Part shown: positions 50,012-60,016 of the stretch, piece after piece
Numbering within the stretch: the stretch's first letter is position 1
How the letters are laid out: every line of letters begins with the position of its first letter
Assembly (NCBI GenBank): GCA_945897365.1
Contig: CAMDFD010000007.1
Span: forward strand, 1-64,000
DNA from: Bordetella parapertussis
GTDB lineage: Bacteria > Pseudomonadota > Gammaproteobacteria > Burkholderiales > Burkholderiaceae_B
Reading direction: 5' to 3'
DNA length: 64,000 nt
Notes under the pieces: model-generated
Seen by the model: only the letters and a program-made list of their open reading frames with translations
Databases searched by the model: none
What the model was told of the DNA's origin: nothing
Position numbers and translations under genes: made by a program

Positions 50012-51846
50012 ACAAGCCCCAAGTAAATCCACCAGGGAATAGAGGCAAAGACCACCAATACACGACCAATATTAAGACACCAGTTATAGATTAGAAATTT
50101 ACGCTCTGAATAAATACTCAAACCAATGGTTGATCTTGCTTGTAAATATACTGAACTTTGATAACGCAAAAACCAGATATCACTAAAAACAGCACAAACA
50201 AATAAACATATCCATGGATGAATATGCTGACTCAAAGAAACGGGTAATAGTATTGCAAAAGAAGTTAGCATTCCTGCCGTTAAAGGAAGGGCCAACCTAA
50301 TAATCAAGATTGTTGCGCAGGCTGCCAGTAAAAACAACCATAGCTTTCCATCGATAAATTGATACAAATACTGCACAGATCTGGCGAGGGATTGATCTAG
50401 TCCTAAATAGCCCATGATATTCATTAAGCTATCGACCCCAAGCAGGAAAAAAATCATAGGCCAATCAGTCAGATTTTTAAAATCAATTTTTGAGTACGCG
50501 CCAAACAGCAGAAGTGATATCAAAAGTACGCCAGAAATTACCGATAAATTAATTTGATGGATGGTGTAGGATACGCAAAAAAGAATATATGAAAAAAATA
50601 TTGCAGCAACCAACTTTTCTGCGGGTTTCATCGGGCCCAAGCATTCTAATTGGCTGGTTAGAATCGCTTCATTAATTGGCACGGTGCTCGAGTTAGAAAA
50701 AATTATGCGTATTGATATGAGATGAACCGCCACAATACCGATGATGAAAAATAATGCACAGTACAACCAATAAAATCCCAGAAATTGCTGCTGTAACGAC
50801 TCGGGTAAAAGTGACACAGCTGTTATATTTGCACTTTTGCTAACAGCTAACATGGGAGAGAAAATCATTGCACCGCCAAAAGTGGCAGCCATTAAGGCAG
50901 TCGCATGAGAGCTTTGCTTTCCCAGCTTTAGCCCCGTCACCATATCTCTGAACACGGGAAGCAATAATGAAATTCGATTGTTTCCCGAAGGGGTTACGAA
51001 AGATAATAAAAAGCCACTAAATAACAACACAATTTGGTTGGTATAAGCAGATCTTGGCAAAATTTTTATTAAATTCAAAACTAAACGGTAACTGAGTCCT
51101 GATTGAGTAATGGCTCCTGTCAGTGCATAAATACCCAGCAAAATAAGTAATGCCGGAGTCGCAAATCCTGCAAGAGCAACATTGGGTGGTGCTAGTCCCG
51201 TTAGAATACAAGCCACCATAGCAACTATCGGCGGAATGAACTCATCAACAATTGAAAAGCCCCACATTAGAATTACCGCAGAAATAATAGCGATAAATAT
51301 GGATGCATAACTAGAGAAACCATTGAACTGAGCAATAAAAAAAAAGGCTATCGGCAGTACTGCTGATAAAAACCAACCTAATTTATCTTTATTTGAGAGC
51401 GTAGAGGTTAATTTTTTTTGTACTGTCTCTTTTTTACTCTTTCGCGAACCCACATGACGAGAAAGAGTCAATGCGCCTGTATTTATTGCTAATTTTGGCT
51501 TTTGTAACTGTAAATCCAATAATGTCTGCTTGTTAAGTTGCAATAACACTAAATCAGATACGGCGGTGGCGCTGGTAATATAACTCTCTAAGGTCGCCAC
51601 CTCTTCACCAAAAAATCCACTTTCGTGGGTGAGTTCTTCATTAAATTCATTTGATAGCCGAATACTGCCTGAAATAATGACATATAAAAAATTCGCATCA
51701 TCTCCAAATTTATAAATAACCGATCGTGCTTGGACATGGCAAATCTCGCCAGTACCAGCTAGCTTAGCTAATTCCTCTTCTGAAAGATCACTAAATATTG
51801 CCTCTTCTTTAAGTGCTTGACTAATAGTGCGATTTAGATAGGTCAT
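50008..51846 (-). CDS. cyclic-nucleotide-binding domain fused to SLC13-type transporter
   Basis: A 612-residue protein. Residues about 8-125 form a cNMP-binding/Crp-like beta-barrel (IFSDLSEEELAKLAGTGE, ARSVIYKFGDDANFLYVIISGSIRL, SGFFGEEVATLESYITSATAVSD). After a basic linker, about 12 hydrophobic segments follow with SLC13/DASS features: IPPIVAMVACILTGLAPP, FVTPSGNNRISLLLPV (an SNT-like cation/carboxylate hairpin) and a second re-entrant region near LALPLTAGMLTSFAILLP. The barrel has FGEEVA but lacks the full RxAT phosphate loop, so nucleotide binding is uncertain. The ATG at 51846 is favoured over the GTG at 51873. Confidence 0.78.
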   Translation of the reverse strand: MTYLNRTISQALKEEAIFSDLSEEELAKLAGTGEICHVQARSVIYKFGDDANFLYVIISGSIRLSNEFNEELTHESGFFGEEVATLESYITSATAVSDLVLLQLNKQTLLDLQLQKPKLAINTGALTLSRHVGSRKSKKETVQKKLTSTLSNKDKLGWFLSAVLPIAFFFIAQFNGFSSYASIFIAIISAVILMWGFSIVDEFIPPIVAMVACILTGLAPPNVALAGFATPALLILLGIYALTGAITQSGLSYRLVLNLIKILPRSAYTNQIVLLFSGFLLSFVTPSGNNRISLLLPVFRDMVTGLKLGKQSSHATALMAATFGGAMIFSPMLAVSKSANITAVSLLPESLQQQFLGFYWLYCALFFIIGIVAVHLISIRIIFSNSSTVPINEAILTSQLECLGPMKPAEKLVAAIFFSYILFCVSYTIHQINLSVISGVLLISLLLFGAYSKIDFKNLTDWPMIFFLLGVDSLMNIMGYLGLDQSLARSVQYLYQFIDGKLWLFLLAACATILIIRLALPLTAGMLTSFAILLPVSLSQHIHPWICLFVCAVFSDIWFLRYQSSVYLQARSTIGLSIYSERKFLIYNWCLNIGRVLVVFASIPWWIYLGLV

Positions 51847-51988
51847 AAAGTTTACCCTACTGAGACGACCCACCTTATGATTGAATCTTTAGATGTTATA
51901 TCACGCCTAAAGATGTGCATATGAACCTATTCGAGAGAGATATACGCGGTGCATCATTAGTAATAAACACGTTTAGCTCTTGTGTTGT

Positions 51989-54265
51989 TCAATCTCTGAT
52001 GTACTGGTTCAACGATGAGATCATTTCAACTTCGGGGCCATTTTTAAACTTCAGCGCCTTGTTATTACTAGCGAGTCCACAGTCATACGTGACACAAGCC
52101 ATCCATGCGTTGTAATTAACATTTCTGTTGTATTCGAACATTAGATAAGTGACATAAGAAAACCCGTATTTATCGATGAAAGATACCCAAGTGAAGTTTG
52201 TAGCGCTTTGACCCCATTCAGGCATATTGATATTATAATAATAATCAAATTGAGCATAAAATGCAGCGGAACCACCATTACCATTACTAAATTTAACAAT
52301 AGTTTGGTCGCGCCTATTTTCATTATTGTAGGCTACAACCCAAGGCATACTAGCCGAATAAGTCCTACCCGTACTGCTATATGTATCAGTTTTAACATTG
52401 TTATCGTATTCGCGCCATGCACCTCTCACTAAGCCACTTGGCACTAGAACGCCCAAGACATTTGCCGGATCATTTGCGTCTGAAAGGCCTTGACTATTAT
52501 AGTAATAACGGGCTTTAGAACGACTATTGGCATTAACCTGCCCATTGAAATAACTATTTTTACATTCCGTGACAATATAGTTATCATTTACATTGGAGTT
52601 TGGAGCAAACCAACCAGTAATCGCTGGATATTTGACTGTTTCGCTACCAGCTTGCATACAATCCTGCTCTATTATTTTGGCCAACAGTGCTGTATTGAGC
52701 CCGTCATATACGTTGAAAAAACCCTCACCGCCAACCACGCTTTTATAGTCGGCCACCATTTGAGTTTGTTGTTGAGTAAATATTTTCTTTATATCCGCAA
52801 TTGCGCTGGAGTAGGAGTTTACGCCTGGAGGTAATGGGAAATCGTTCGCAACGATTGCCTGTGAAGGCTGCACTACATCCTTGTATTGATTTAAGACTGC
52901 ATATATATCCTGAAATATTGGTAACAATCCCGATTGAGCGCCTAGCAAGAATGCTGAATTTGATGAAATGATCGCATTGCAATTACCGCGAACTGTGACA
53001 AAGTTTTCGTTTGAATTATTGGGTAGCATGCTGCATTTAGCTTTAAGAGCATCAAGGTAGGTGTTGAAATTTGCGTTACCTGTGACGTTGGCAATCACTT
53101 GAAGCATTTGCAGGTCTGCAGAGGATCTGTATGGCGAATAAAGTATATCTTTAATCACCAACCCTCCTGCCGCTAGGCCATTATTCCAGCCGCCCTTATT
53201 TTGAAAATACTGCACCAATGAAGAGGCGCCATTGTTCTTGAGGAATTGCTGATATTGACTGCCAACAGCGTTTGAGCGAATACGTAAATTTTCGAACTGA
53301 ACTGTTTGCGCATTTGCTGCAGCGCTAGTAAGAAATGATGTTAAGGCTCCCACATTATTGCCGAGCAAGTCAATGCTAGCTTGTAGGGTGTCCATTTTTG
53401 CAAGTATGGTTGTAAATGCTTCAGAAGAAGTTCCACAACCGTCTTGGAAAATTTGTGTCACACCTTGAATAACTCCTCCAATGTAGGGAAACATCCCCCC
53501 GACATTCTGCGTCTGACCTAAGAATGTCTGAAACTCATCTGAGCAGCCTTGTGCCTGTTGAGCATGTGCAGATTTGATGACAGAAATAGTTCCACTACGC
53601 AAACCATCTAACCAAGCAACCAGTTTTGCGAAAGGTGTTCGTTCAGAGAGTTTGGTATTGGTAGGTAATTCGTTAGCAGATGCAACATCCCAGCTCAACA
53701 GTCGTAAACGGATGTCCTCTAAAAATTTAGTTTCTGTTAATGCAGGATTCTTTAATTGCTCCTTGTAAAACATTCCAACTTCTTCAAAGGGGTCTGATGT
53801 TCCATCTGGACTTTCATAATTAGTAAAAAAAACGTTCAGTCTAGTGATTAAGTCATGCCAAGTGATGCCATCTTTTGACATTTGCTGGGTTAATAATCGA
53901 TCAATCAGGTATAACCCTGTACTTAAACTTGTTAGTCTGATCGTTGAGTAACTTGGTAATGCAGATGGAAACTGAAAAGCGCCAAGCATTCGACCATCCG
54001 CACCGATATAGCGGACTGTTACGGGCTCATTGACTTCTATTGGTAAGTAAACAAAACAGCCATCACTCGCGCAATTAACATCACTATTAAACAGGACCTG
54101 ATCGCTCTTCGTGACCACTGTTCCACGGGCGACAGTCAGGTTTCTGGGATTTTCAACTTTGATCGTGGTCTTGACATTTTCAGGGGCTGGCGAGTTGTCA
54201 GTTGAACCGCCACAGGCCATCAAAACCAATGAAGTCAGTGACACTAGTATCAATCGAATAGACAT
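51989..54265 (-). CDS. large lipoprotein of unknown function
   Basis: A 758-residue protein with a signal peptide and lipobox (LVLMAC, Cys at 18) followed by GGS, so probably sorted to the outer membrane. Residues about 30-105 look like a small beta domain (CFVYLPIEVNEPVTVRYIG). The middle, about 230-420, is mainly helical and contains ILAKMDTLQASIDLLGNN, a likely coiled coil. The C-terminal 190 residues are rich in Tyr, Asn, Trp and Phe and look beta-rich. I do not recognise any family. AT-rich codon use fits the surrounding accessory DNA. It is monocistronic and ends 142 bp from the divergently placed transporter start. Confidence 0.7.
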   Translation of the reverse strand: MSIRLILVSLTSLVLMACGGSTDNSPAPENVKTTIKVENPRNLTVARGTVVTKSDQVLFNSDVNCASDGCFVYLPIEVNEPVTVRYIGADGRMLGAFQFPSALPSYSTIRLTSLSTGLYLIDRLLTQQMSKDGITWHDLITRLNVFFTNYESPDGTSDPFEEVGMFYKEQLKNPALTETKFLEDIRLRLLSWDVASANELPTNTKLSERTPFAKLVAWLDGLRSGTISVIKSAHAQQAQGCSDEFQTFLGQTQNVGGMFPYIGGVIQGVTQIFQDGCGTSSEAFTTILAKMDTLQASIDLLGNNVGALTSFLTSAAANAQTVQFENLRIRSNAVGSQYQQFLKNNGASSLVQYFQNKGGWNNGLAAGGLVIKDILYSPYRSSADLQMLQVIANVTGNANFNTYLDALKAKCSMLPNNSNENFVTVRGNCNAIISSNSAFLLGAQSGLLPIFQDIYAVLNQYKDVVQPSQAIVANDFPLPPGVNSYSSAIADIKKIFTQQQTQMVADYKSVVGGEGFFNVYDGLNTALLAKIIEQDCMQAGSETVKYPAITGWFAPNSNVNDNYIVTECKNSYFNGQVNANSRSKARYYYNSQGLSDANDPANVLGVLVPSGLVRGAWREYDNNVKTDTYSSTGRTYSASMPWVVAYNNENRRDQTIVKFSNGNGGSAAFYAQFDYYYNINMPEWGQSATNFTWVSFIDKYGFSYVTYLMFEYNRNVNYNAWMACVTYDCGLASNNKALKFKNGPEVEMISSLNQYIRD

Positions 54266-54747
54266 GATTTCTCACAGAAATGGTGACCAGATGTGTTTTT
54301 GGGACACAAAATAATATAATTTATTTTCATGAAATGCAAGATTTCTGGCCTCTCCAAGCAAGCACTTGTGTCTGCGCGCTGATCACCCGTGTGGATGGCA
54401 AAGGGAGATCGGTCTCGATTGCCGATACCTCACGATTGAAGTCATCAATTCACTTGTAGAACCTAAAAGATCTTCCGTCCTGCAGCGGATCTTGGAGAAA
54501 GTCTATAGGCCAAACAATCACTGCTTTGTTGCAAGAGTCTCCGCCACAAAGTCAGCCTTCATTGACACTTCTGCATACATATGTTTGCAGGCGCCGGTTC
54601 TCTTTTGAAACTTGTTTTATCCTGGAACGCTAAATTTACAGATCAATCCATGGTCGCGGATCGTTCATAAAAATTGCTTGACCCCAACATCATGCATTGG
54701 CTCTAATGTGGAATATTGCACACGTAATAACCATAAGGAATATTTAA
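54266..54747. other. intergenic stretch, no convincing gene
   Basis: The 480 bp between the lipoprotein start and the DUF5765-like gene contain only short frames (54366-54608 is the longest) without good starts. The stretch is less AT-rich than its left neighbour and may contain remnants; it must hold the promoters for both divergent genes. Confidence 0.5.
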
Positions 54748-55527
54748 ATGTGCTGGAGTGGTGAAGCATCGTTGGCTCTGGCGGCGGGTGGATTTGTGTT
54801 TGCAGGGATAGCGGCCTACAAAAAAGAATCCTACATGCTGTGGTTGCCGCTTGTTTATTTCTCATCGATGGAACTGCTTCAGGGCTTGACCTATTCGGTT
54901 ATTGACCAATGCAATCTGCCATCAAACCAAATTGCGACTCTGCTTGGGTATTTGCACATTACGTTTCAGCCGTTTTTTATCAACATGCTCGCGATGTATT
55001 TCATCCCGGCTATTGTGCGCCATAAAATTCAATGGTGGGTCTATGGCGTTTGCTTTGCCTCAGCCATCTTTATGTTGTTGCAGCTTTACCCCTTTGAATG
55101 GGCGGGGCAATGTATTCTTGGGTATTTCTTTTGTTCAGATCAATTGTGTTCCTCCCGCGGGAATTGGCATATTGCCTGGGAAGTTCCCGTCAACGGCATT
55201 ACTAACCCTATTGCCGCCCATCCATTTTGGGGATATGTCTTAACGGGATATCCGACCTATAAGATTGCGGTGTTCTTTATGCCGTTGCTCTATGGGTCAT
55301 GGCGCTTGACGCTCTATCACTTTTTGATCGGTCCCAGCTTGTCCATGGCCCTCACCACCAACATGAATGAAGTCGCAGCAATTTGGTGTTTGTTATCGAT
55401 TGGGATTATAGCGGTGGTGATAAAAACTCCGATACGTAGATATATGTTCGTACAAAATTGGCCGTTATGGCGGTTTATTTTGAGACGATCTGACTATCCG
55501 TTTTCAAGTGATTTGAAGTTGAAGTAG
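54748..55527 (+). CDS. DUF5765-like multi-pass membrane protein
   Basis: A 259-residue protein with six or seven hydrophobic segments. The N-terminus MCWSGEASLALAAGG and the following YFSSMELLQGLTYSVID match what I recall of DUF5765/DUF6629-type proteins, which have no known activity. Conserved Cys, Trp, Glu and Gln in the first helices suggest a membrane-embedded catalytic or binding site (inference). AAGGAATATTTAA precedes the ATG. It is the first gene of a co-directional run ending with the MFS gene. Confidence 0.72.
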   Translation: MCWSGEASLALAAGGFVFAGIAAYKKESYMLWLPLVYFSSMELLQGLTYSVIDQCNLPSNQIATLLGYLHITFQPFFINMLAMYFIPAIVRHKIQWWVYGVCFASAIFMLLQLYPFEWAGQCILGYFFCSDQLCSSRGNWHIAWEVPVNGITNPIAAHPFWGYVLTGYPTYKIAVFFMPLLYGSWRLTLYHFLIGPSLSMALTTNMNEVAAIWCLLSIGIIAVVIKTPIRRYMFVQNWPLWRFILRRSDYPFSSDLKLK

Positions 55528-55590
55528 ATACGATTTTTATTAAAGAAAATTTTCTTTGTCAATGGTCTTAAACTGACAGTTGTTCAAAAA

Positions 55591-56766
55591 ATGATGATTA
55601 ATAATACAGTCATGAATCGCAGGTACCACGGGTTAGATATCCTAAGATCATTAGCCTTAATTTTGGGTTTGTTTTTTCATGCGTCAATCCCGTTTACTGA
55701 AATTCCAATACCACTTTGGATTATCCATTATGAGAGTAAGAGCTGGGTGTATGACACCATATTGATGGGAACGCATTCATTTAGGATGCCATTGTTTTTT
55801 ATTCTTGCTGGTTTTTTTAGTGCCTTGTTATATCGTAAATTAAGTACGAAAAATTACCTCATCGGAAGAACAAAAAAAATTGTATTTCCTTTTATTGCAT
55901 CCATGATCGTTTTGACACCTTTAATGATCATCCAGTATATCTGGGTTGGTTTCGTGACCAATCCATGGGAAACAGGTAATCAATTTCATTGGAAAAACTA
56001 TCCAGTCTTTCATTTATGGTTTTTAGAAATTTTGATAATTATTACTGTTCTAGTGATGAGCTTTATCGTATCGATCAAATATTTTTTTCCAAATACACAT
56101 GACTATCTGCAACGCCTTTTAGAGGCTGATTCAAATAAAAATCAACTTATATGGAATGCCTTGTATTTGATTTGTCTTGGATTTATAGGCTACTTATCTT
56201 GGTCCGATTTTCCTGGAGATCAATTTATGTATGCGTTCACCATTACACAACCAGTAGATAAGATTTTCTTATACCTCATTTTTTTTCTAATAGGTTGGCT
56301 TCTGTATCGTAATATCTTTCTTTTTGAGCAGGTGCGGAGATCTGTAAAGATAAACCTTCTAATAGGCAGTGCTGCCTTAATTTTTCTACTTTGGGTTCGT
56401 TATTGGTTGTTTGTGAACAAGGATGAGCAATTTATTATGCTGGGTATATTAGGCAATATTGCCGTTCCAATAGCCGCCGTTTTTTTGAGCTTGGGATTAT
56501 TTGGTTTCTTTACGCATGAAAAATTTAAACCGTCTGCAATTGTTAATTATTTAGTCAACGCGTCTTACTGGATTTATTTGATTCATGTGCCAATTATTTT
56601 GTACGTACAAGTCCTAATTTCAGATTGGCAAATAAATTCATTTATAAAATATGTCTTCATTATTGCTGTTACTTTTATGATTTCTTGTTTTACCTATAGC
56701 ACTTATATCATTGCAAAAAAGTTATTTTTCAAAAGAAAATTTACTACAAATAAGAGTCGCCCATGA
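55591..56766 (+). CDS. acyltransferase family 3 (OpgC/MdoC-like)
   Basis: A 391-residue polytopic acyltransferase with about ten membrane segments. The family opening RRYHGLDILRSLALILGLFFHASIPF, with the key His in the first helix, is clear, followed by GTHSFRMPLFFILAGFFSALLY. Such proteins transfer acetyl or succinyl groups to sugars or lipids across the inner membrane. The start is uncertain (ATG 55591, 55594 or 55612; none has a good ribosome binding site). Its stop overlaps the P450 start as ATGA, so the two are probably coupled. Confidence 0.8.
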   Translation: MMINNTVMNRRYHGLDILRSLALILGLFFHASIPFTEIPIPLWIIHYESKSWVYDTILMGTHSFRMPLFFILAGFFSALLYRKLSTKNYLIGRTKKIVFPFIASMIVLTPLMIIQYIWVGFVTNPWETGNQFHWKNYPVFHLWFLEILIIITVLVMSFIVSIKYFFPNTHDYLQRLLEADSNKNQLIWNALYLICLGFIGYLSWSDFPGDQFMYAFTITQPVDKIFLYLIFFLIGWLLYRNIFLFEQVRRSVKINLLIGSAALIFLLWVRYWLFVNKDEQFIMLGILGNIAVPIAAVFLSLGLFGFFTHEKFKPSAIVNYLVNASYWIYLIHVPIILYVQVLISDWQINSFIKYVFIIAVTFMISCFTYSTYIIAKKLFFKRKFTTNKSRP

Positions 56767-59700
56767 GCACAAAAACATTTTCAAAAATAACAAAATTTAC
56801 GCAAATAAAGTTTCTGTTATCGGCATTAATGAAAGGTACGCCTAACCTTGTTTCGAGTACCAATAGTTTTATTTCGCTATATGACGCTACTGATCAAACA
56901 TTTATTCTTCCCCAGCCGAATACAACCTGGAAGAATGCCGTTTTTACGGCAAATGCTAATTTAGTAAAAGAACTAGATGATGACAGTAGGTTTGATAAAT
57001 ATATCTTTAATTCTTTTGAGCTTCTGCTAGGCGACTCTCTATTTTCGGCATGGTCACACGAGGATATATGGTTACAAAGTAATAGGATTGTGTCTAGCGG
57101 GCTCGCTGGACAGCATCTAAAGAAGTATTGTTCTGGTATTAATGCTGTCTCGAACAATCTGTGCACCAAATTACGCTACGGTCAGCCATCTGATGAATAT
57201 GTTTTGATTGGGGAGGAAGTTAATAAGGCTATATGGGATATTGCAGGTGTAGCAACCTTGAGTGAAAATTTTGGCGCCTTGTTTAAGAGCGAGCACTCGG
57301 AGTTAATGCAAGCATTTGAAGATGGTTTGCTGATGGCAATACAATATAGTAATGAACCCGAATTTGTCAAAAAGTTACGCTTCATTCGTAATAGAAAAAT
57401 GAATGCAAATTTGACGACAGTGAGGTCATATGTCAAAGAGAAAATCGCCAATAGACTAGCAGATGATCGAAAAGAAGATTACTTTGATTTTCTGAGCTTC
57501 ATGCTCAAAACACGCGATCCAATTTCAGAAAAAAAATTATCTAACGCAACAATTTCGAATCAAATTATTGCACTGATTTTGGGGATTCACGAAACTTCGC
57601 GCTTGGCAAGTGAGTGGATCTTGTATTACTTATGTGTTGATAGAGATTTACTTCAACAGGCCTATGCTGAAGTGGATAGCCTATTTCCTGATCCGAATGA
57701 GCAAATTACTCATGAAAAGATCAATCAACTAGATTTATTGCCTCGTATATTTAAGGAAGTTGAGCGTATTAGCCCTTCTTTTGGGGTTGTCATGAGATAT
57801 GCACTTGAGGATACTAAGGTGCTAGATGGTATAGACGTTAAAAAGGGAACCCTTTTTTACTTACCGCTATATGCTATACACAATAATCCGAAGTACTGGA
57901 AAAATCCCTCTAAATTTGATCCTGATCGCTTCTTGCCAGAAGCAGAAGCTCAAATCACTCCAGGGTCCTATCTTCCTTTTGGCCTTGGCAAGCGGTCTTG
58001 CATTGGAAGAGGTTTTGCATTTCTTGAGGTGATGACGATTATTGTCAGTCTCTTGCGTAATTTTGACTTGAGATTGGATCCAAAATATAAGCTCGTGAGT
58101 GACTCAACGACTTCGGGTGCTCACCCAAAAAATCTAAAAATTTCCTTTAAAGCCCGCTCAATAAGCCCAAATATCAGGAGTCAAGCTGCTATTGGTATCA
58201 ATGACGATCATGAGCTCGAAGCGGCTAATCAACCGCAGCCAGAGAGTCAAAAGTGCCCTTTCTCATTTACGGCTGGGCAATCTAAACAGCCAGCGTCAAA
58301 CTTGCGTGAGATCGATATTGCCTATGGATCAAACGGTGGTTTTGGAAAAACAATTGCCAGAAAATTGGCGCAACAAGCTAGGCAGTATGGATTTGCTCCC
58401 AGCATTTTTGAGTTAAATGAATTACCTAATCGCTTACAGAAGAAAAATAAGCTGGTGATCATTACATCAACTTACAACAGTATCCCACCCCTCAATGCGC
58501 AAAGATTTGTAGATCTTCTGAATAAAGGGGATCTGGACTTTACTGGTATTGATTGCGCTCTCATCGGTATTGGCGATGTGACGTGGCAAAGTTCTTATAT
58601 GGCTATACCCCGTCTCGTTGAGAAAAAGGTGATTGATCATGGTGGCAGTTTAATTTTGCCCATGCTTAAGCTAGATGTTTCTAATGATGATCATCAGACT
58701 TTTCTAAATAACTGGATGATTCAATTATGGGAGTCTGTTGGGGTAGATGTATCCGAATTACCGCAAAATCAGTTTACTTATGACATTTCAACGGTACCTC
58801 AAGCGTCAATAGTCTCGCTTTTTTCTAATATGAAATTTTTTGAGGTACTTGAAAATAAGGAGTTGATTCAGCGAACGCTTTCTGAGTCCGATGATCGATC
58901 CACTCGGCATATTATTTTTTCAATTCCGGAGAACTTTAGTTACGAAGCAGGAGATTATGTCTATGTTCTTGCTTATAACTCAAGACCAAAGATCTCTAAA
59001 GCTCTGAGGGCATTTGGTCTGAATTCGGAGGAATTAATATCAATAGATTCGCATGATCCACAATCAAGTTGGCTGCCGATAAACTCGCCCGTTACATATT
59101 GGTTTTTGTTTATGCGCTATATCGACCTTACTCATACGTTAACGCGGAACGACTTCAAGTTTATGGAGTCGCATGTTGATGGACAGCTCAAGCAATATGC
59201 AAAAGAAGTTTTAAGTTTGTCTGAGTCTGAATTTAATGCCCTGATCAGGGACAAAAAAGTCAATTTGATCGACTTTCTTCAGTCTAAATCTTATCCCGAA
59301 TTTCCGTTTGCTCTCGCTCTAAATATTCTGCATCCTCTCAAGCGTCGTTATTATTCAATATCTTCATCACCATTGGTCAATCCTCGAGAGCTCAGTATCA
59401 CGGTAGGGGTTTTAAGGAATCCACACTCCTCAGGCAAGGGTGTCTTTAGAGGGATCTCTTCGAATTATCTTGAGTCACTTAATCCAGGAGACTTCATACG
59501 CGTTGGAATCCTTCCTTCTCACTTTAGACTGCCTGAAGATTCAGCGACTCCAATGATTTGGGTGGCTGCTGGAACGGGCATTGCTCCATATCGTTCCTTT
59601 ATTCAATCTAGAGCCTTTCTTAAGGCTCAAGGTCAGCAACTTGGTCAATGCATTTTGATTGCAGGCTGTCGCAAACCTGGCTACGACCAGTTATACGCCC

Positions 59701-59981
59701 AAGAATGGCTTGAGGCCGAACGCGAAGGCTTAATCAAAGTTTACTGGGCATTTTCTCGAAATATCATTGATGGCGTTCTGCATAAGACCTATGTTCAGGA
59801 TGTCATAGAAAGTAATAAGACCGAATTGACACAATTAATTCATGAGGGGGCAAACGTGTATGTATGCGGGGATGGCGAAACAATTGGAAAATCAATTCCA
59901 ATTGCCTTTGGGGAGGAATTATTTACGAGAATAAGAGCAGAAAAAAGACTCCACGAGGATATTTGGGGTGGGAATAAGTAA
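56763..59981 (+). CDS. self-sufficient CYP102-type cytochrome P450-reductase fusion
   Basis: A 1072-residue monooxygenase in the P450 BM3 layout. Residues 1 to about 460 are the P450 domain: I-helix ALILGIHETSRLASEW (about 268-283), ExxR in KEVERI (about 332), and heme loop FGLGKRSCIGRGFA with Cys about 413. Residues about 510-680 are the FMN flavodoxin domain (DIAYGSNGGFGKTIA, VIITSTYNSIPPLNAQRF). From about 720 is the FAD/NADPH reductase: RYYSISSSP (about 862), WVAAGTGIAPYRSF (about 933) and YVCGDGETIGK near the end. The FMN loop GSNGGFGK lacks the usual Thr. BM3 relatives hydroxylate fatty acids near the omega end; that is the most likely chemistry here. Confidence 0.93.
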   Translation: MSTKTFSKITKFTQIKFLLSALMKGTPNLVSSTNSFISLYDATDQTFILPQPNTTWKNAVFTANANLVKELDDDSRFDKYIFNSFELLLGDSLFSAWSHEDIWLQSNRIVSSGLAGQHLKKYCSGINAVSNNLCTKLRYGQPSDEYVLIGEEVNKAIWDIAGVATLSENFGALFKSEHSELMQAFEDGLLMAIQYSNEPEFVKKLRFIRNRKMNANLTTVRSYVKEKIANRLADDRKEDYFDFLSFMLKTRDPISEKKLSNATISNQIIALILGIHETSRLASEWILYYLCVDRDLLQQAYAEVDSLFPDPNEQITHEKINQLDLLPRIFKEVERISPSFGVVMRYALEDTKVLDGIDVKKGTLFYLPLYAIHNNPKYWKNPSKFDPDRFLPEAEAQITPGSYLPFGLGKRSCIGRGFAFLEVMTIIVSLLRNFDLRLDPKYKLVSDSTTSGAHPKNLKISFKARSISPNIRSQAAIGINDDHELEAANQPQPESQKCPFSFTAGQSKQPASNLREIDIAYGSNGGFGKTIARKLAQQARQYGFAPSIFELNELPNRLQKKNKLVIITSTYNSIPPLNAQRFVDLLNKGDLDFTGIDCALIGIGDVTWQSSYMAIPRLVEKKVIDHGGSLILPMLKLDVSNDDHQTFLNNWMIQLWESVGVDVSELPQNQFTYDISTVPQASIVSLFSNMKFFEVLENKELIQRTLSESDDRSTRHIIFSIPENFSYEAGDYVYVLAYNSRPKISKALRAFGLNSEELISIDSHDPQSSWLPINSPVTYWFLFMRYIDLTHTLTRNDFKFMESHVDGQLKQYAKEVLSLSESEFNALIRDKKVNLIDFLQSKSYPEFPFALALNILHPLKRRYYSISSSPLVNPRELSITVGVLRNPHSSGKGVFRGISSNYLESLNPGDFIRVGILPSHFRLPEDSATPMIWVAAGTGIAPYRSFIQSRAFLKAQGQQLGQCILIAGCRKPGYDQLYAQEWLEAEREGLIKVYWAFSRNIIDGVLHKTYVQDVIESNKTELTQLIHEGANVYVCGDGETIGKSIPIAFGEELFTRIRAEKRLHEDIWGGNK

Positions 59982-60016
59982 TTATTTGAAGGACAATTGA
60001 ATGGCAATCTTTAATA

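Noticed and set aside
54366..54608. 80-codon frame in the gap before the DUF5765-like gene
   Set aside because: There is no ribosome binding site, no recognisable domain, and Cys/Arg-rich composition.
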